Of a DNA stretch of 64,000 bases, positions 1 to 9,856 are shown piece after piece (position 1 is the first letter of the stretch; each line of letters starts with the position of its first letter). The translations under genes and the position numbers were made by a program. Below the pieces are notes generated by a model. It was given only the letters and a program-made list of their open reading frames with translations. It ran no database searches and was not told where the DNA came from. Source of the DNA: Paralithodes platypus (lineage: Eukaryota > Arthropoda > Malacostraca > Decapoda > Lithodidae); assembly GCA_032716605.1 (NCBI GenBank), contig CM064501.1:26062631-26126630 (forward strand). Reading direction: 5' to 3'.

Positions 1-1180
1 AATAGTGGGGTACTGGTAATAATGTAATATACAATTAATTATTATATCACTGTGATCTAATGGATTAGGAATACATGTACAATGTATGGTACAATACTGT
101 AAAACATATACCACTTTGATGAACTCTTTCTCTTTGTCGTTCATTAGGCATATCTGAAATAAGAATATAAAATATAATACTAATCAAATAATAACAAATA
201 ATAATGTACATGAAACGTGATAACATTAAAATATTATTTCAACCCCACCACTGGCGTTAGGGAGTTAAAATAGGCGTCATTGGTAGGCCTAATCAAGCTA
301 TGCATTACCTCAAATCTCAATACTGGGGGCCTCTTCTTGAGAGCCCCAGTAACTTGTTAGAAAGCTTACCAACGTTTGCACCTGACCCTGGACCAGCCAA
401 AGGGCTAGATTAACCTACAAACGAGTATTCAATGCTCACAACTGTGTTCCTTCTTATTTCACAGTTCCTGGGCTTGATATGTACAGCCACCATAGCCTAT
501 AGCCTATATGGAAGGCGTATGGTAGCATAAATAAAAGTGCTCCAGAGTCTAAATTTGAAAGAATGAGTCATAGTGCTCATAGCCTAACCAAGGTAGCCTA
601 CACTCTACACCATTAATGTTGCCTCTCTATGCTCTATTTTAGCTGATGTATTGCACCCATACTTAATTGACTAATATTAAACGACTATGCATCTTTTTCA
701 CGATAAAGCTAAGGTTTAGTAAGACCATAAACATTGTATAGGCTATGTTAGGCCCCCTACAGTTCGAGAAAAAAATATGAGACCAAAACATAGGCCTACA
801 AATTTCAAGGCCTAAACATTTAGCACTTTAGAAGTTTAGCCTACTCTACAAATATCTTCGATACCACTCAACTTTCTCACAAGGTTAAGTACATAGGTTA
901 TCTATGAAATATAGCTAACGATTTGACCATTACAGTTCACGAAAAAGAAAATATTACCGAAATTTTTGGTTCATATATTTATATAATTGTATGTAGGCCT
1001 AATCTTCGATTATACACTCAACTTACTAACAATCACCATGTTTCTTGTTGTCAAATTAGGCTATATCTTATTATTCCTTTACAAATGCTTACGAAAAACA
1101 CAGTATATTAACCAACTGTCAAACTCAATAGTGCTATTTTGTAATGTATATAAAGTATAATCATTAGGCCTACCTATAGG
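1..1180. other. AT-rich DNA without a recognised gene
   Basis: No ORF with a recognisable domain and no clear transposon terminus is visible. The stretch is AT-rich and contains several TAGGCCTA octamers or close variants (near 282, 793, 993 and 1166), a motif that returns at 52.27 kb and 63.26 kb. A 62-codon ORF at 923-1111 has no recognisable motif and is probably chance. Confidence 0.6.
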
Positions 1181-1181
1181 C

Positions 1182-1489
1182 AGTGCGTCCTAAGCAAGTG
1201 GCGGGTAGGAGGCTAGGAGCGAGAGCGACGATGTTTCCCCTTGCACCGCCAAATCAATACTGATGGAGTGATCGTTATTTTTCTAATTTTAAATACCCAT
1301 GACGTCGCAGCAAGATAGAAGAAAAGAAAGAGGTTAAATCAGAAAACACACATGGTGTTTATTTTACTCATTATTAATATTACTTATATATACAATTATA
1401 CAGTATATACTATTAGTATAATTAATATTATTTTCAGATCCATTTGGGGGCCCCCTTCTCTTGGGGGCCCGGGGGGCGATTTCAAACAG

Positions 1490-1520
<31 letters not shown>

Positions 1521-1535
1521 TTTAGTTACGCCACT
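1182..1535. repeat. Possible small DNA-transposon remnant ending in a poly-C tract
   Basis: The right edge reads TTTAGTTACGCCACTG, whose reverse complement CAGTGGCGTAACTAAA resembles a common MITE terminus. The left edge near 1182 reads CAGTGCGTCCTAAG, which is similar but imperfect. A run of 31 C lies at 1490-1520, next to a G/C block with short palindromic GGGGGCCCCC sequences. I could not find a target-site duplication, so the boundaries and class are tentative. The poly-C run is also prone to length error. Confidence 0.3.
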
Positions 1536-1537
1536 GG

Positions 1538-2206
1538 GTGCAGGTGTACCAGACTGAAGTCTTCAATATGGAGAGTACTGGACACTACCGACAAGTGGAG
1601 ATGTCGCCATCTACTGCAGCTTTCCCGGTACAGACTTCTCCTAAACAGAAAAGGCCAATATCATTAGGTTGTAAGTTGTGCAGTGTCCACGGTCATCTGT
1701 GGTATCAGTGTCCTAAGTATCCTAAGGCTACACAGAAGATTAGCAAGGCTAAATTGCTTAAGTTATGTACCAGCTGTCTGGCAAGAGACCACTTCAACAG
1801 TACCTGCACCAATTCCTACATCAAACCTTGTAAGTATTGCAAGGGGAAACATTGGTTTTCCCTTTGCACCCAGTCTGATCGGCACGACGGCAAAGAAAAG
1901 GGGAGAACCCCCAAAAAGTCACATGAGAAAGGTAAGAGCGAGGGTGATAAAGTATCTGCCATGTCCATTGCTTCTCGAGAATGTCAATTGCTTCCTACTA
2001 TGATGCTGCCAGTAGTGGGGAGTAATAATAATACTATAATGACGTGCACCTTACTTGACCAGTGCTCACAGAGGTCATTCGTTCTGCGGTCATCATTACC
2101 CCAGCTCAAGCGTACCAGCAAGGGTCAAGAGAATTTGCGTCTCCATGGTTTCACTGGTGAAATAGATTCCAGTGACTATGATATAGTGGAGATTTCATGT
2201 TTGTAG
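1538..2206 (+). pseudogene. BEL/Pao Gag C-terminus with zinc knuckles and start of aspartic protease
   Basis: The translated segment shows three CCHC-type knuckles in a row: CKLCSVHGHLWYQC, CTSCLARDHFNSTC and CKYCKGKHWFSLC. BEL/Pao Gag proteins bind the element's RNA through such knuckles. A basic, serine/lysine-rich linker follows, then LLDQCSQRSFV, which matches the catalytic strand of Pao-type (A16-like) proteases. The usual small residue after the aspartate is changed, and the frame closes at 2206 while homology continues in another frame. The first codons are not a genuine start, because the upstream gag is missing. Pseudogene. Confidence 0.8.
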
Positions 2207-2211
2207 AAAAA

Positions 2212-2543
2212 AGGTATGTCCCATCAAGGCTGTTGTGGTCGACACACTACCCAGTTTCTATATATCATCAGAGATTCAACCACATTTGAAATATCTCAGA
2301 AGCAAGGGTTATAAACTGGCTGATGATCAACTCTCTGCTAACAATGGTATTATGCTACTGGTCGGAGCTGATTATTACTACGACCTGGTTCACCCTGGAT
2401 ATCGGCGGGTAGATAAGCTAATAATGCTCCCCACGATCCAAGGGTATGCCATTTCTGGATCCTATGCCACTTCCTCTCAAGACACACAGGTGGAGGTGGT
2501 TACGGTCCTCAAGGTAGCAGTAAGCCCCATAGATAAATATTAG
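2212..2543 (+). pseudogene. BEL/Pao protease-associated segment
   Basis: This continues the preceding ORF in another frame. It contains LLVGADYYYDLV and a following AISGS segment, the spacing seen in the region between protease and reverse transcriptase of Pao polyproteins. It ends at a stop at 2541-2543, and the reverse-transcriptase frame opens eight bases downstream. It is recognised mainly by position and these short motifs. It has no independent function and is part of the same broken polyprotein. Confidence 0.65.
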
Positions 2544-2550
2544 GCCAAAT

Positions 2551-3714
2551 GTGCCTGATAATACATGTACTGATATAGATAAGCTATGGGACTTGGACAA
2601 TATTGGAATTGACCAACATGAACTTGATCGTGAGTCCAAGCTAGCGTTAAGCTCGTATGAAGAGACTGTAACGTATGACTCTGGCAGAGGTCAGTATGTG
2701 GTAAGGCTCCCTTGGAATGATAACAAGAGTAAATTACCTACTAATTTCCATGTAGCACTTGGTAGGTTACGTGGCCTTCAGAAGCAGTTTGTCAAGGATC
2801 CAAGTTATTGCGAGACTTATGCGGCAGTTTTAGCCGAGCAGGTACAACGTGGATTTGTGGAGAGAGTAGATCTCAGTGAGTATGGGGATAACATCCATTA
2901 CCTTGCTCACCATGGGATTAAAAAGGACAGTTCCACCACTCCTGTTCGTATTGTGTATGACTGCTCTGCTAAATCCAGTGATCGCTCCTATAGCCTGAAT
3001 GATTGTCTGTACACGGGTCCGTCCCTGGTCTCTGATCTAGCGCAAATTATGTTGCGCGTCAGATGTCATAAGTTTGCATGGGTCGCCGATATTGAGAAGG
3101 CCTTCCTGATGCTTCAACTCCATCGTGAAGACAGGGACTCGACAAGATTTTTATGGCCACGGGACCCAATGGATCTAGATTCAGAGTATCTGGTATACAG
3201 GTTCAGAGTCGTCTTATTCGGGGCGACCTGTTCCCAGTTCCTTCTCAACGCTACTATCTTGCGTCATCTTGAGGAGGCTGGACTAGATCCTGACTTCAAG
3301 AATGAGATCAAGCAGGGGATCTATGTGGACAATCTTCAAGGCACCGGAGACAATGAAGATTTATTGCTCAAGAGATGCTGGGAGATCCGCGATATATTTG
3401 CCAAGGCTCATTTATACTTAAGAGAATGGGCCACTAATAGTGATCTTTTGAAAGGTCAATTTGCTTCTGACGGTGTAGCTACTGAGAATAGTGAGGTGAA
3501 GTTTTTAGGCCACAAATGGGACACTACCACAGATTGTATATCCTTCTGTCACACCCCATGCGGCAGTGAGCTTATGACCAAGCGAAACTGCTTAAGCTTG
3601 TCAGCGAGGTTGTTTGATCCCCTAGGTTTTTTTGCCTGTAACAATCCGTGCTCGTATGTTTTTACAGCAACTGTGGCGGCTAAAACTAGATTGGGACACG
3701 CCCCTCCCGACTGA
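2551..3714 (+). pseudogene. BEL/Pao reverse transcriptase, YVDN in place of YVDD
   Basis: A 387-codon segment covers most of a Pao-type reverse transcriptase: RIVYDCSAKS in the finger region, then VADIEKAFLML carrying the first catalytic aspartate, then FGATCSQFLLNATI, then IYVDNLQGTGD at the catalytic turn. The family normally has YVDD, and here the second aspartate reads as asparagine, which should abolish polymerisation. The C-terminal end shifts frame near 3630, where the RNase H reading frame takes over. Together with flanking frameshifts this marks an inactive copy. Confidence 0.85.
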
Positions 3715-4723
3715 GTTACAAGATACTTGGCGGTTGATTTGGTCAGACCTTTCCACATGTTGTAAGGTCCAACTTAATCGTCAGGTTATTAGTGGTCAAC
3801 AAGTGGATCTACATGCCTTTTCTGATGCTAGTAATAGTGCGTACGGTACTGCCATATACATATGCAATGGTAGTGAAGCGACGCTGGCTATAGCGAAGGC
3901 CAAAGTAGCCCCCATAAAGAAGATTACAGTTCCTAAATTAGAACATGCTGCATTGCTTCTGTCTGCTCGTCTAATAAAGTTTACACTGGATGCCTATGCA
4001 GACATACTACAGATAAATAACGTCTATGTCTGGAGCGACAGTCAAATAGCGCTTTCATGGGTACACAGCCAGAAAGTGTTACCTGTTTATGTTTCTAATC
4101 GCGATGAGATTCATGACTTAGTTCCTACAGCTACATTTCGCTATGTGAGCACCAGGGATAACCCCAGTGACATAATTTCCCGGGGGATCTCGGCGCAACA
4201 GTTTATGTCGTCCTCTATTTGGTGGCATGGACCTCCGTGGCTTACATCTCCAACTGAATGGCCTCAGGATTTCAGGGAATGCATATCTGCTCCTTCAGGT
4301 CGGCCCCAAGATGATGTGTTAAGTAGTTCGAATGTGAGTACTACACATCAGGATAACAAGTTGGTAGAGTGGGAACGTTACGGCAGCTATGATGAAGTAA
4401 TACGGGTATTTGCATGGATATACCGTTTCATTAACAACATGAGAAGTCGGGCTCACGGGTCTTTCCTTAGTGAAGATTCGAAGCATATCAGACTCCATGA
4501 ATTGAGATCAGCAGAAGCAAAACTAATATGTTTAGTACAAAAGGAATCTTATCCTACTGAACATCAAATCCTGAGCAAGGAGTCAAAGGCCAAACCCTCA
4601 AACTTAATGAGGCAGCTAGGATTATATATGGAAGGAGGCATAATTAAGTATAGAGGCAGGATACAAAAGCGGACATTATTGATTCTGCTAAATATCCTGT
4701 CCTCCTTAGCTCCTCTCATTTGA
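3632..4723 (+). pseudogene. BEL/Pao RNase H and connecting region
   Basis: The ORF starts inside the end of the reverse-transcriptase segment in another frame. It includes LHAFSDASNSAYGTAIYI, VPKLEHAALLLSARL and VWSDSQIALSWVHS, the three acidic blocks of a Pao-type RNase H. STRDNPSDIISRG follows, as expected near the end of that domain. The remaining 200 or so residues run toward the integrase. The frame is lost near 4690, again by an indel. The family assignment is firm; activity is not expected because its partners are broken. Confidence 0.85.
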
Positions 4724-4968
4724 TTACCAAAATGTTGATTCGCCAATGCCATCGGACCTGCCTACATTTTGGCGTAAATTATGTTCTGGCGTATATACGA
4801 CAACGTTGGTGGATCCCTAAGATGCGACAAGCAATTAAAGGGATCCACAATAGCTGTACTATCTGTAAAAGATTACAGGGTAAGCCTTACTCCCCAGTTG
4901 ATCTACCTCCCTTGCCTGAGTTCAGGGTACAAAGGACTGAGGTTATTTCATGTACCAGTGATATGTAA
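4720..4968 (+). pseudogene. BEL/Pao integrase zinc-binding N-terminus, truncated
   Basis: The short ORF reads CHRTCLHFGVNYVLAYIRQR then WWIPKMRQAIKGIHNSCTIC. This is the HHCC-type integrase N-terminal domain, with the closing CTIC pair visible. It is followed by GKPYSPVDLPPLPEFRV, the usual lead into the catalytic core. The first histidine appears altered and the DDE core is missing. The element is lost by about 5000-5025. Confidence 0.75.
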
Positions 4969-5034
4969 TTTAACCTCTCTATCTAAATTCCCGACAAGTA
5001 TGTTGTTTTGGTAAATGTTTTTCACCAACCAGTG

Positions 5035-6033
5035 ACGAGTTTTTCAGGTTATTTTTTGTTGTTTTTTATTTTTTATTTGATACACAGTGTTGTTTAATAC
5101 CAAGGACTGTCGCATTTTAGTATTTTCCCATTATCCATCAATCTTAAAACACGACCCCCGATAGTGGGGAGGGCTATGAAGATCAGGGAAATTTCGGGGT
5201 AAAAGGCGTAAATAAAGGGGAAATATTGGAAGAACTCTGAAAATACAATATTGAAAAGTAACAAAACCTGAAAATGGAAAAACCCGAGCCAAGTTTTGAC
5301 CAAACTTGGCTCGGGTTTTTCAATTTTTGAGAGTCCAAAATCACAGTAACCTCATTTCGAAAGTTGGCTCGAATTTTGTTGTTTTTCAACGTGGATAAAG
5401 CCAGTAACAATGTGGTTAAAATTAGCTTAACCTAACCTAACCTAACCTAGTACAATGGGTGGGGGCTGCCGCCCCCACACCCCCGCTAAATCCATGAAAT
5501 CCGAGCCAAGTTTTGTCATTAACCTAACCAAATAAGCTAACCTAACCTAACCTAGTATTATGGGGTTAACATTAGCCTAACCTAACCTAACCTAGTATAA
5601 TAGGTGGGGGCTGCCGCCCCCACACCCCTGCTAAATCCCTTAAATCCGAGCCAACTTTTGCCAAAAAAACCCGAGCCAACTTTCGAAATGAGGTTACTGT
5701 GATTTTGTACTCTGAAAATTTTTAAAAACCCGAGCCAAGTTTGGTCAAAACTTGGCTCGGGTTTTTTCATTGTCATGTTTTGTTACTTTTAAATATTGTA
5801 TGTTCAGAGTTCTTCCAATATTACTCCTTTATTTACGGCTTTTATCCAGCAATTTCCCTGATCTTCACTATCTGGGGCCATGTCTTAATTAAGATTGATG
5901 GATAATGGGAAAATAGTAAAATGCGACAGTCCTTGGTATTAAACAACACTGTATATCAAAGAAAAAACCATCTTCAGACTGATCCGGTAAATACAAATAC
6001 CAAAGTACAACAAATTACCTGAAAAACTCGTAG
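5035..6033. mobile_element. Foldback element with about 340-bp inverted arms and internal telomere-type repeats
   Basis: The left outer edge ACGAGTTTTTCAGGT (5035) is matched in reverse complement by ACCTGAAAAACTCGT (ending 6033). Inward the arms stay complementary: TACCAAGGACTGTCGCATTT at 5098 against AAATGCGACAGTCCTTGGTA at 5920. The central region holds several TTAACCTAACCTAACC blocks (near 5427, 5549 and 5576) and a G/C hairpin GTGGGGGCTGCCGCCCCCAC present twice. Each arm also carries its own hairpin built on CCCGAGCCAAGTTT. No ORF with homology lies inside, so this is a non-autonomous foldback or MITE-like element. No target-site duplication was clear. Confidence 0.75.
5427..5597. repeat. 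Interstitial CCTAA telomere-type blocks
   Basis: Three short runs of CCTAA, each about three to five units, occur near 5427-5449, 5549-5571 and 5576-5597, each ending in CCTAGTA. TTAGG is the canonical telomere repeat of insects and crustaceans. Here the blocks are parts of a repeating unit of roughly 100 bp that also contains the GTGGGGGCTG hairpin, so they are internal to the foldback element, not an old chromosome end. Further copies lie at 7434-7457 and 7855-7887. Confidence 0.7.
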
Positions 6034-6079
6034 CACATACCACCACGACCTCCATGTTAGGGCTCCATCTTCAAACTGA

Positions 6080-6374
6080 GCCCGCCCGGGCCGGCGAGGG
6101 GCGTGGCGCGTGACGTGACGACTGAAACACTGTGTAATTGGTTAATAATTTGATGGAAGACTGTGATTGGTTCCAGGAGTGACGGGAAGCATTGTGATTG
6201 GTTCATGCCATGGTTAATGATTCCTAAAAAGACCGCTAGGTGTAGTGACGTTCGACTGAAAGATTGAGGGTAAGAGCTCCCGAACGACAGCCATTGTTTA
6301 CTATTGCGCCGCGGCCATCGACAGGGAGGTATTTTTACAGTTTCTCGTATTTCATTGATAACGAATCTGCGACG
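6080..6374 (+). promoter_or_regulatory. CpG-rich promoter and putative non-coding first exon with splice donor
   Basis: This GC-rich island stands out from AT-rich neighbours. Three ATTGG motifs (inverted CCAAT, the NF-Y site) lie at 6137-6141, 6166-6170 and 6197-6201, spaced about 30 bp, two of them inside an identical TGATTGGTTC context. A CRE-like TGACGTGACG is at 6111. Downstream, after GCGCCGCGGCCATCG, a consensus 5' splice site GACG|GTAAGT has its GT at 6375-6376. This looks like a TATA-less housekeeping promoter plus first exon on the plus strand. No downstream exon is recognised in the window, so the gene is unknown and could lie beyond long introns. The alternative is a transposon-borne promoter. 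Confidence 0.45.
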
Positions 6375-6690
6375 GTAAGTACATGTACACCAACAAAGTA
6401 TCGTTCATGAAAGTGAAAACACAATAATAATCATCGATGGGGCCCGTTACTGGTTGGTGATAAACATAAACCGTTGTTTTGAATTGTCCTTGATATGTAT
6501 ATACAGCTAAGGCCATATGGTGAGCGTGCATTATTGCATGGAATAATTATTTTAGTTGGTGACGTGAGCTCAAACAATGGTTTTAATCATACAATATGTT
6601 CTTTTTACAGTATAATATATATACTGTATATACAGTATATACTGGTAGTTCGTTCATGTCAGAGAACATTACTTATGTATTATAAATAGA
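6375..6690. other. Unassigned AT-rich segment after the putative exon
   Basis: No gene is recognised. A 64-codon ORF (6495-6689) has no motif. A small palindromic run of TATATACTGTATATACAG type lies at about 6615-6641. If the upstream exon is real, this would be the beginning of its intron. Confidence 0.4.
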
Positions 6691-7185
6691 TGTTGTAACA
6701 GGATAGATTAGAGGTTACATAATGTAGGTCTTGCCATTACGTCAAATTTGTGATTACTATACAGTACATACAGTACTGTGGAGTGCACTAATGAAAGAGA
6801 AGTGCGATCCCGTAAAGTTTTTTCACAATTAGTTGTGGATAGCAACAACAGATGGCATTATTTTGTGGTGGCATCTGGCAACCTTTAGAAGCACGACTTT
6901 ATTAGTACATTAGATAGCAGGTTTCCCATCTCCTAGTATATAAGCTCTGGTCGCCAGTCAGTTGGCAGAAATAATTTATTAGAACAAAGGTTTAGACACC
7001 CACACACCCACACACACTTCATTATATGCGTTTAGAAAGAGTGTGTATAAGCCACAAATATATTAAGTACCGGATAGAGTGCCAATTTGACGTTATATAT
7101 CGTAGGTATGCCAAGTTATACATTTAATGTTATTTACTGTAGAGACGGTTTTAGTTATGTATCGACTATGGGTAAATATTTACTT
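6691..7185 (+). promoter_or_regulatory. TATA/Inr core promoter in a possible solo LTR
   Basis: TATATAAG at 6937-6944 is followed by TCAGTTGG at 6958-6965, a match to the arthropod initiator TCAGT. The initiator A is about 23 bp after the first T of the TATA box, a little close; an alternative start near 6967 would be at the usual 30 bp. The block begins TGTTGTAACA (6691) and ends TTTTACA (7185), as an LTR would, but the flanking five bases do not match and no internal element remains. Either a decayed LTR or an unrelated promoter-like sequence. Confidence 0.3.
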
Positions 7186-7975
7186 TTACACCGGGGACGA
7201 ATTTTACAAGTATTTTTTTAGTTTTTGTCCTTGTTTTGGGTTTTTTTAGTTGTGTTTTTTATGAACCCCATCGGAAAATGCAAAACAAGTCTTATCCATC
7301 AATCTTAAGACACTGCCCCCGATAGTGGGGAGGGCAATGAAGGTTAGGGAAATTACGGGGTAAGAGGCGTAAATAAAGGGGTAATATTGGAAGAATCCAT
7401 GAAATCCGAGCCAAGTTTTGTCATTAACCTAACCAAATAACCTAACCTAACCTAACCTAGTATTATGGGTGGGGGCTGCTGCCCCCACACCCCCGCTAAA
7501 TCCATGAAATCCGAGCCAAGTTTTGTCATTAAGGGGAGATGTCCACTCGAGGGATTATTTTCTTGACCCCTTTCTCCCTCATGTTTAGCCCCATTGCTTT
7601 TGATATTATAAAACGTTTGCCCCATTAGTTTAGCGAGTTTAAGAACTTTCACCACATATTAAGACCTTTCGTGCCATTCAGGAGTCAATTTTATCCTGGC
7701 GAGCGATAGCGAGCCTGTAATTTAAGAGGAACCGGCCTTTGGCCGGGAAATTTTTCTACCGAAAAATGTACAAATTTATCTTGAAAGGGACTCAAGGGGG
7801 TGTAATTTTAAGCTTGATGGAGGTCTAGGGAACCAACTAAAAACCTCCCCTTAACCTAACCAAATAACCTAACCTAACCTAACCTAGTATTATAGGTGGG
7901 GGCTGCTGCCCCCACACCCCTGCTAAATCCATGAAATCCGAGCCAAGTTTTGTCATTAACCTAACCAATGAAGGA
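7186..7975. mobile_element. Second, partial copy of the foldback element
   Basis: From about 7290 the sequence repeats the left arm and centre of the 5-6 kb foldback element (CCCCGATAGTGGGGAGGGC, then CCTAACCTAACC blocks, the G/C hairpin, and CCGAGCCAAGTTTTGTCATT twice). The right arm is missing. A 318-bp MITE has inserted inside it at a TTAA. The corresponding uninterrupted sequence is visible at 5512-5540. Boundaries on both sides are approximate. Confidence 0.65.
7533..7850. mobile_element. 318-bp MITE flanked by TTAA
   Basis: The element begins GGGGAGATGTCC and ends AAACCTCCCC, with TTAA at 7529-7532 and 7851-7854. The uninterrupted target, TTTTGTCATTAACCTAACCA, is present in the neighbouring repeat at about 5512-5531. 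This shows directly that only TTAA was duplicated. TTAA duplication is the hallmark of piggyBac-type transposition. The termini are GGGGAG...CTCCCC, not the commoner CCY...RGG. No coding capacity. A copy of exactly the same length lies in reverse orientation at 31750-32067. Confidence 0.85.
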
Positions 7976-8461
7976 AGGTGGTGGAGCGAGAGGGGTGGCC
8001 GTCCCGCACCAACGCAACAGAAAATGGAGATCGGGTGAGCCGTGCGAGATTTAGATTTTTTTTTTAGAAATTTAGGGATTTTTTTATAATGAATTACCGA
8101 CGGGGTGAACATATATGGCAATGAAGTACATGACCTAACTAACATATTTGTCTAAATAATATATCGATGGTTTCGACCCGGTGTAGAAATAAATAAATTC
8201 CCGACTATGTTATGTTCAGGCATGTAACAAAATTAATTAAGATGAAGACCCGGGTTATGTTCAATACCCACGTCCCTTGTATAATGCTTACTGCAGTTAG
8301 GTTTCAACCCGTTTCGTGCGATTAACTTCCGTTTTATAGTATTCCAGTTACCATTAGACGATATTATTCAGTTTAGGAAGGATATCTACCAAATAAAAGG
8401 TTATAAATGATCAAAATTAAACCTTATAACTACCACAGATCCTTTCAAAGCTGCATAAAAT
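7976..8461. other. Unassigned DNA with a short dispersed-repeat fragment
   Basis: No recognised coding sequence. The segment 8334-8384 (ATTCCAGTTACCATTAGACG then TTTAGGAAGGATA) resembles the arms of the palindromic MITE at 12068-12208, and CCACAGATCCTTTC near 8436 may be its opposite arm. Confidence 0.4.
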
Positions 8462-8472
8462 CGTCTAAATAT

Positions 8473-9592
8473 CTATCTATCTATCTATCTATTGCCTGAC
8501 GCCGTGATCCCCGAAGGGGTGGCCACGAACGAACCACCCCCATGCACCTCTGTCCCCAGTCAGTCGACGCCCCTCCCCCCAACCAGCACCACCTTCGTTC
8601 ATGTACTTCCTCACTCCATCCTTCCACCTCATATTCGGTCTACTTCTCCCCCTCTGTCCCTCCACCTCGCTCTCATACACCCTCTTAGTCATTCTCTCGC
8701 TTTCCATACGTTCCATATGGCCGAACCATCTCAAGTTGTTCCTTTTCACACTTTCCAGCACATCTACCTCCACACCACACCTCCTTCTTACTTCCTCATT
8801 AGTCTGTCTATCCCTCCATGTAACTCCGCACGCACTCCTTAAGTAATTCATTTCCACTGCTCTCACTCTTGGTCTGAGTCTCTCAACCAACGTCCATGCT
8901 TCGCTTCCGTAAGTCAGTGTCGGGATTACCACACTGTCATGCAAGGACTTCTTCACTTCCATACTGACCACCCTATTTCTTGTTACTGCTTTTAGCGTTC
9001 CTACTACCCTCTTCCCCTGTTGTACCCTCTCCCGCACCTCTTCATCCATAGTCCCATCTTTACTCAACACACTGCCCAGATACTTAAAAGAGTTGACGAT
9101 CTCCATAGCCTGACCGTTCAGCTTCACCTCACACTCTGTGACTTCACCCCTTTCGAAGACCATAACCTTGCTCTTCCCTGTATTTACCTTCAAATTCCGT
9201 TTTTCGCACACTGTTCCAAACTCATTTACCAGACCCTGCAACTCCCATTCATTATCACTCATCAGAACTGTATCATCCGCAAACAGCAGTATAGGTAGCT
9301 TCCACTCAATTCCCTCCCTTTTCAGCGATACACCAACATCCACTGCTCTTGATAGTATTTCTTTCATAACTCCATCCATATATACAGTAAACAACCACGG
9401 GGACATCACACACCCCTGTTTCAAACCAACATTCAGGTCAAAGAACTCGCTCTGCTCACTCTCCACACGTACTGCCGCCTTTGCACCCTCATACATGCTC
9501 TTCACTGCTTTCAGCAACTTGCCCTCTACTCCGTATATTCTAAGTACTTTCCACAAGCCTTCTCTATTAATTAATTCTCTATTAATTAATCA
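8473..9592 (-). mobile_element. 5'-truncated RTE-like LINE with 11-bp target-site duplication
   Basis: The element lies on the minus strand. Its 3' end is a short (TAGA)n tail at 8473-8492 and its 5' end is truncated near 9592. The 11-bp sequence CGTCTAAATAT flanks it at 8462-8472 and again at 9593-9603, a perfect target-site duplication. Microsatellite-like tails, in place of poly-A, are typical of RTE-clade LINEs. Only the second half of the reverse transcriptase and the C-terminal region remain. Confidence 0.85.
8489..9556 (-). pseudogene. RTE-like reverse transcriptase, C-terminal 355 residues
   Basis: The ORF is uninterrupted but incomplete at the N-terminus, lacking the AP endonuclease and the first reverse-transcriptase blocks. 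It shows GLKQGCVMSPWLFTVYMDGV, then LLFADDTVLMS with the catalytic FADD turn, then KYLGSVLSKDG, and the C-terminal LRWFGHMERM with a basic GRSRPNMRWKDG block typical of RTE/BovB-like elements. The TAG stop is formed by the first unit of the 3' TAGA tail. Family-length proteins are near 1000 residues, so about a third is left. It cannot mobilise itself. RTE is the best fit; a related clade is possible. Confidence 0.8.
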
Positions 9593-9603
9593 CGTCTAAA
9601 TAT

Positions 9604-9797
9604 AATTACTATAAAATAGAACAGACGTTTCCTGTACTGAAAGGGTTATAGTCCCTACCTATGGATAATTTGTCATAAAGACGAATAAAATCGAATGACG
9701 AAACACAATAGTGGTTTTATGTAAACTACCATATGTTGCACGTTTTCTGACCTAGTTTAGTATATGTCAGTGCCATTACATATTTTTGATAATTAAT

Positions 9798-9841
<44 letters not shown>

Positions 9842-9856
9842 ATAATGTAAGAACAC
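9604..9856. other. Unassigned spacer with AG microsatellite
   Basis: No gene recognised. An (AG)n tract occupies about 9799-9835 and ends directly before the 548-bp repeat. Confidence 0.5.

Larger units (their letters stand above)
1536..5025 (+). mobile_element. Decayed BEL/Pao LTR retrotransposon (gag end to integrase N-terminus)
   Basis: Successive plus-strand ORFs in shifting frames encode, in order, three zinc knuckles, a retropepsin-like segment, a Pao-type reverse transcriptase, a Pao-type RNase H and an H2C2 integrase zinc-binding region. This is the BEL/Pao order. At least four frameshifts separate the pieces, the 5' gag region is missing, no LTR is visible, and the integrase DDE core is absent. 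The remnant stops just before a foldback element that begins near 5035. It is a dead copy. The family call rests on the RNase H and protease-linked motifs and is secure at superfamily level only. Confidence 0.85.

Noticed and set aside
6691..7185. Confident solo LTR
   Set aside because: TG...CA-like ends and a TATA/Inr exist, but no flanking duplication and no matching LTR elsewhere in the window.
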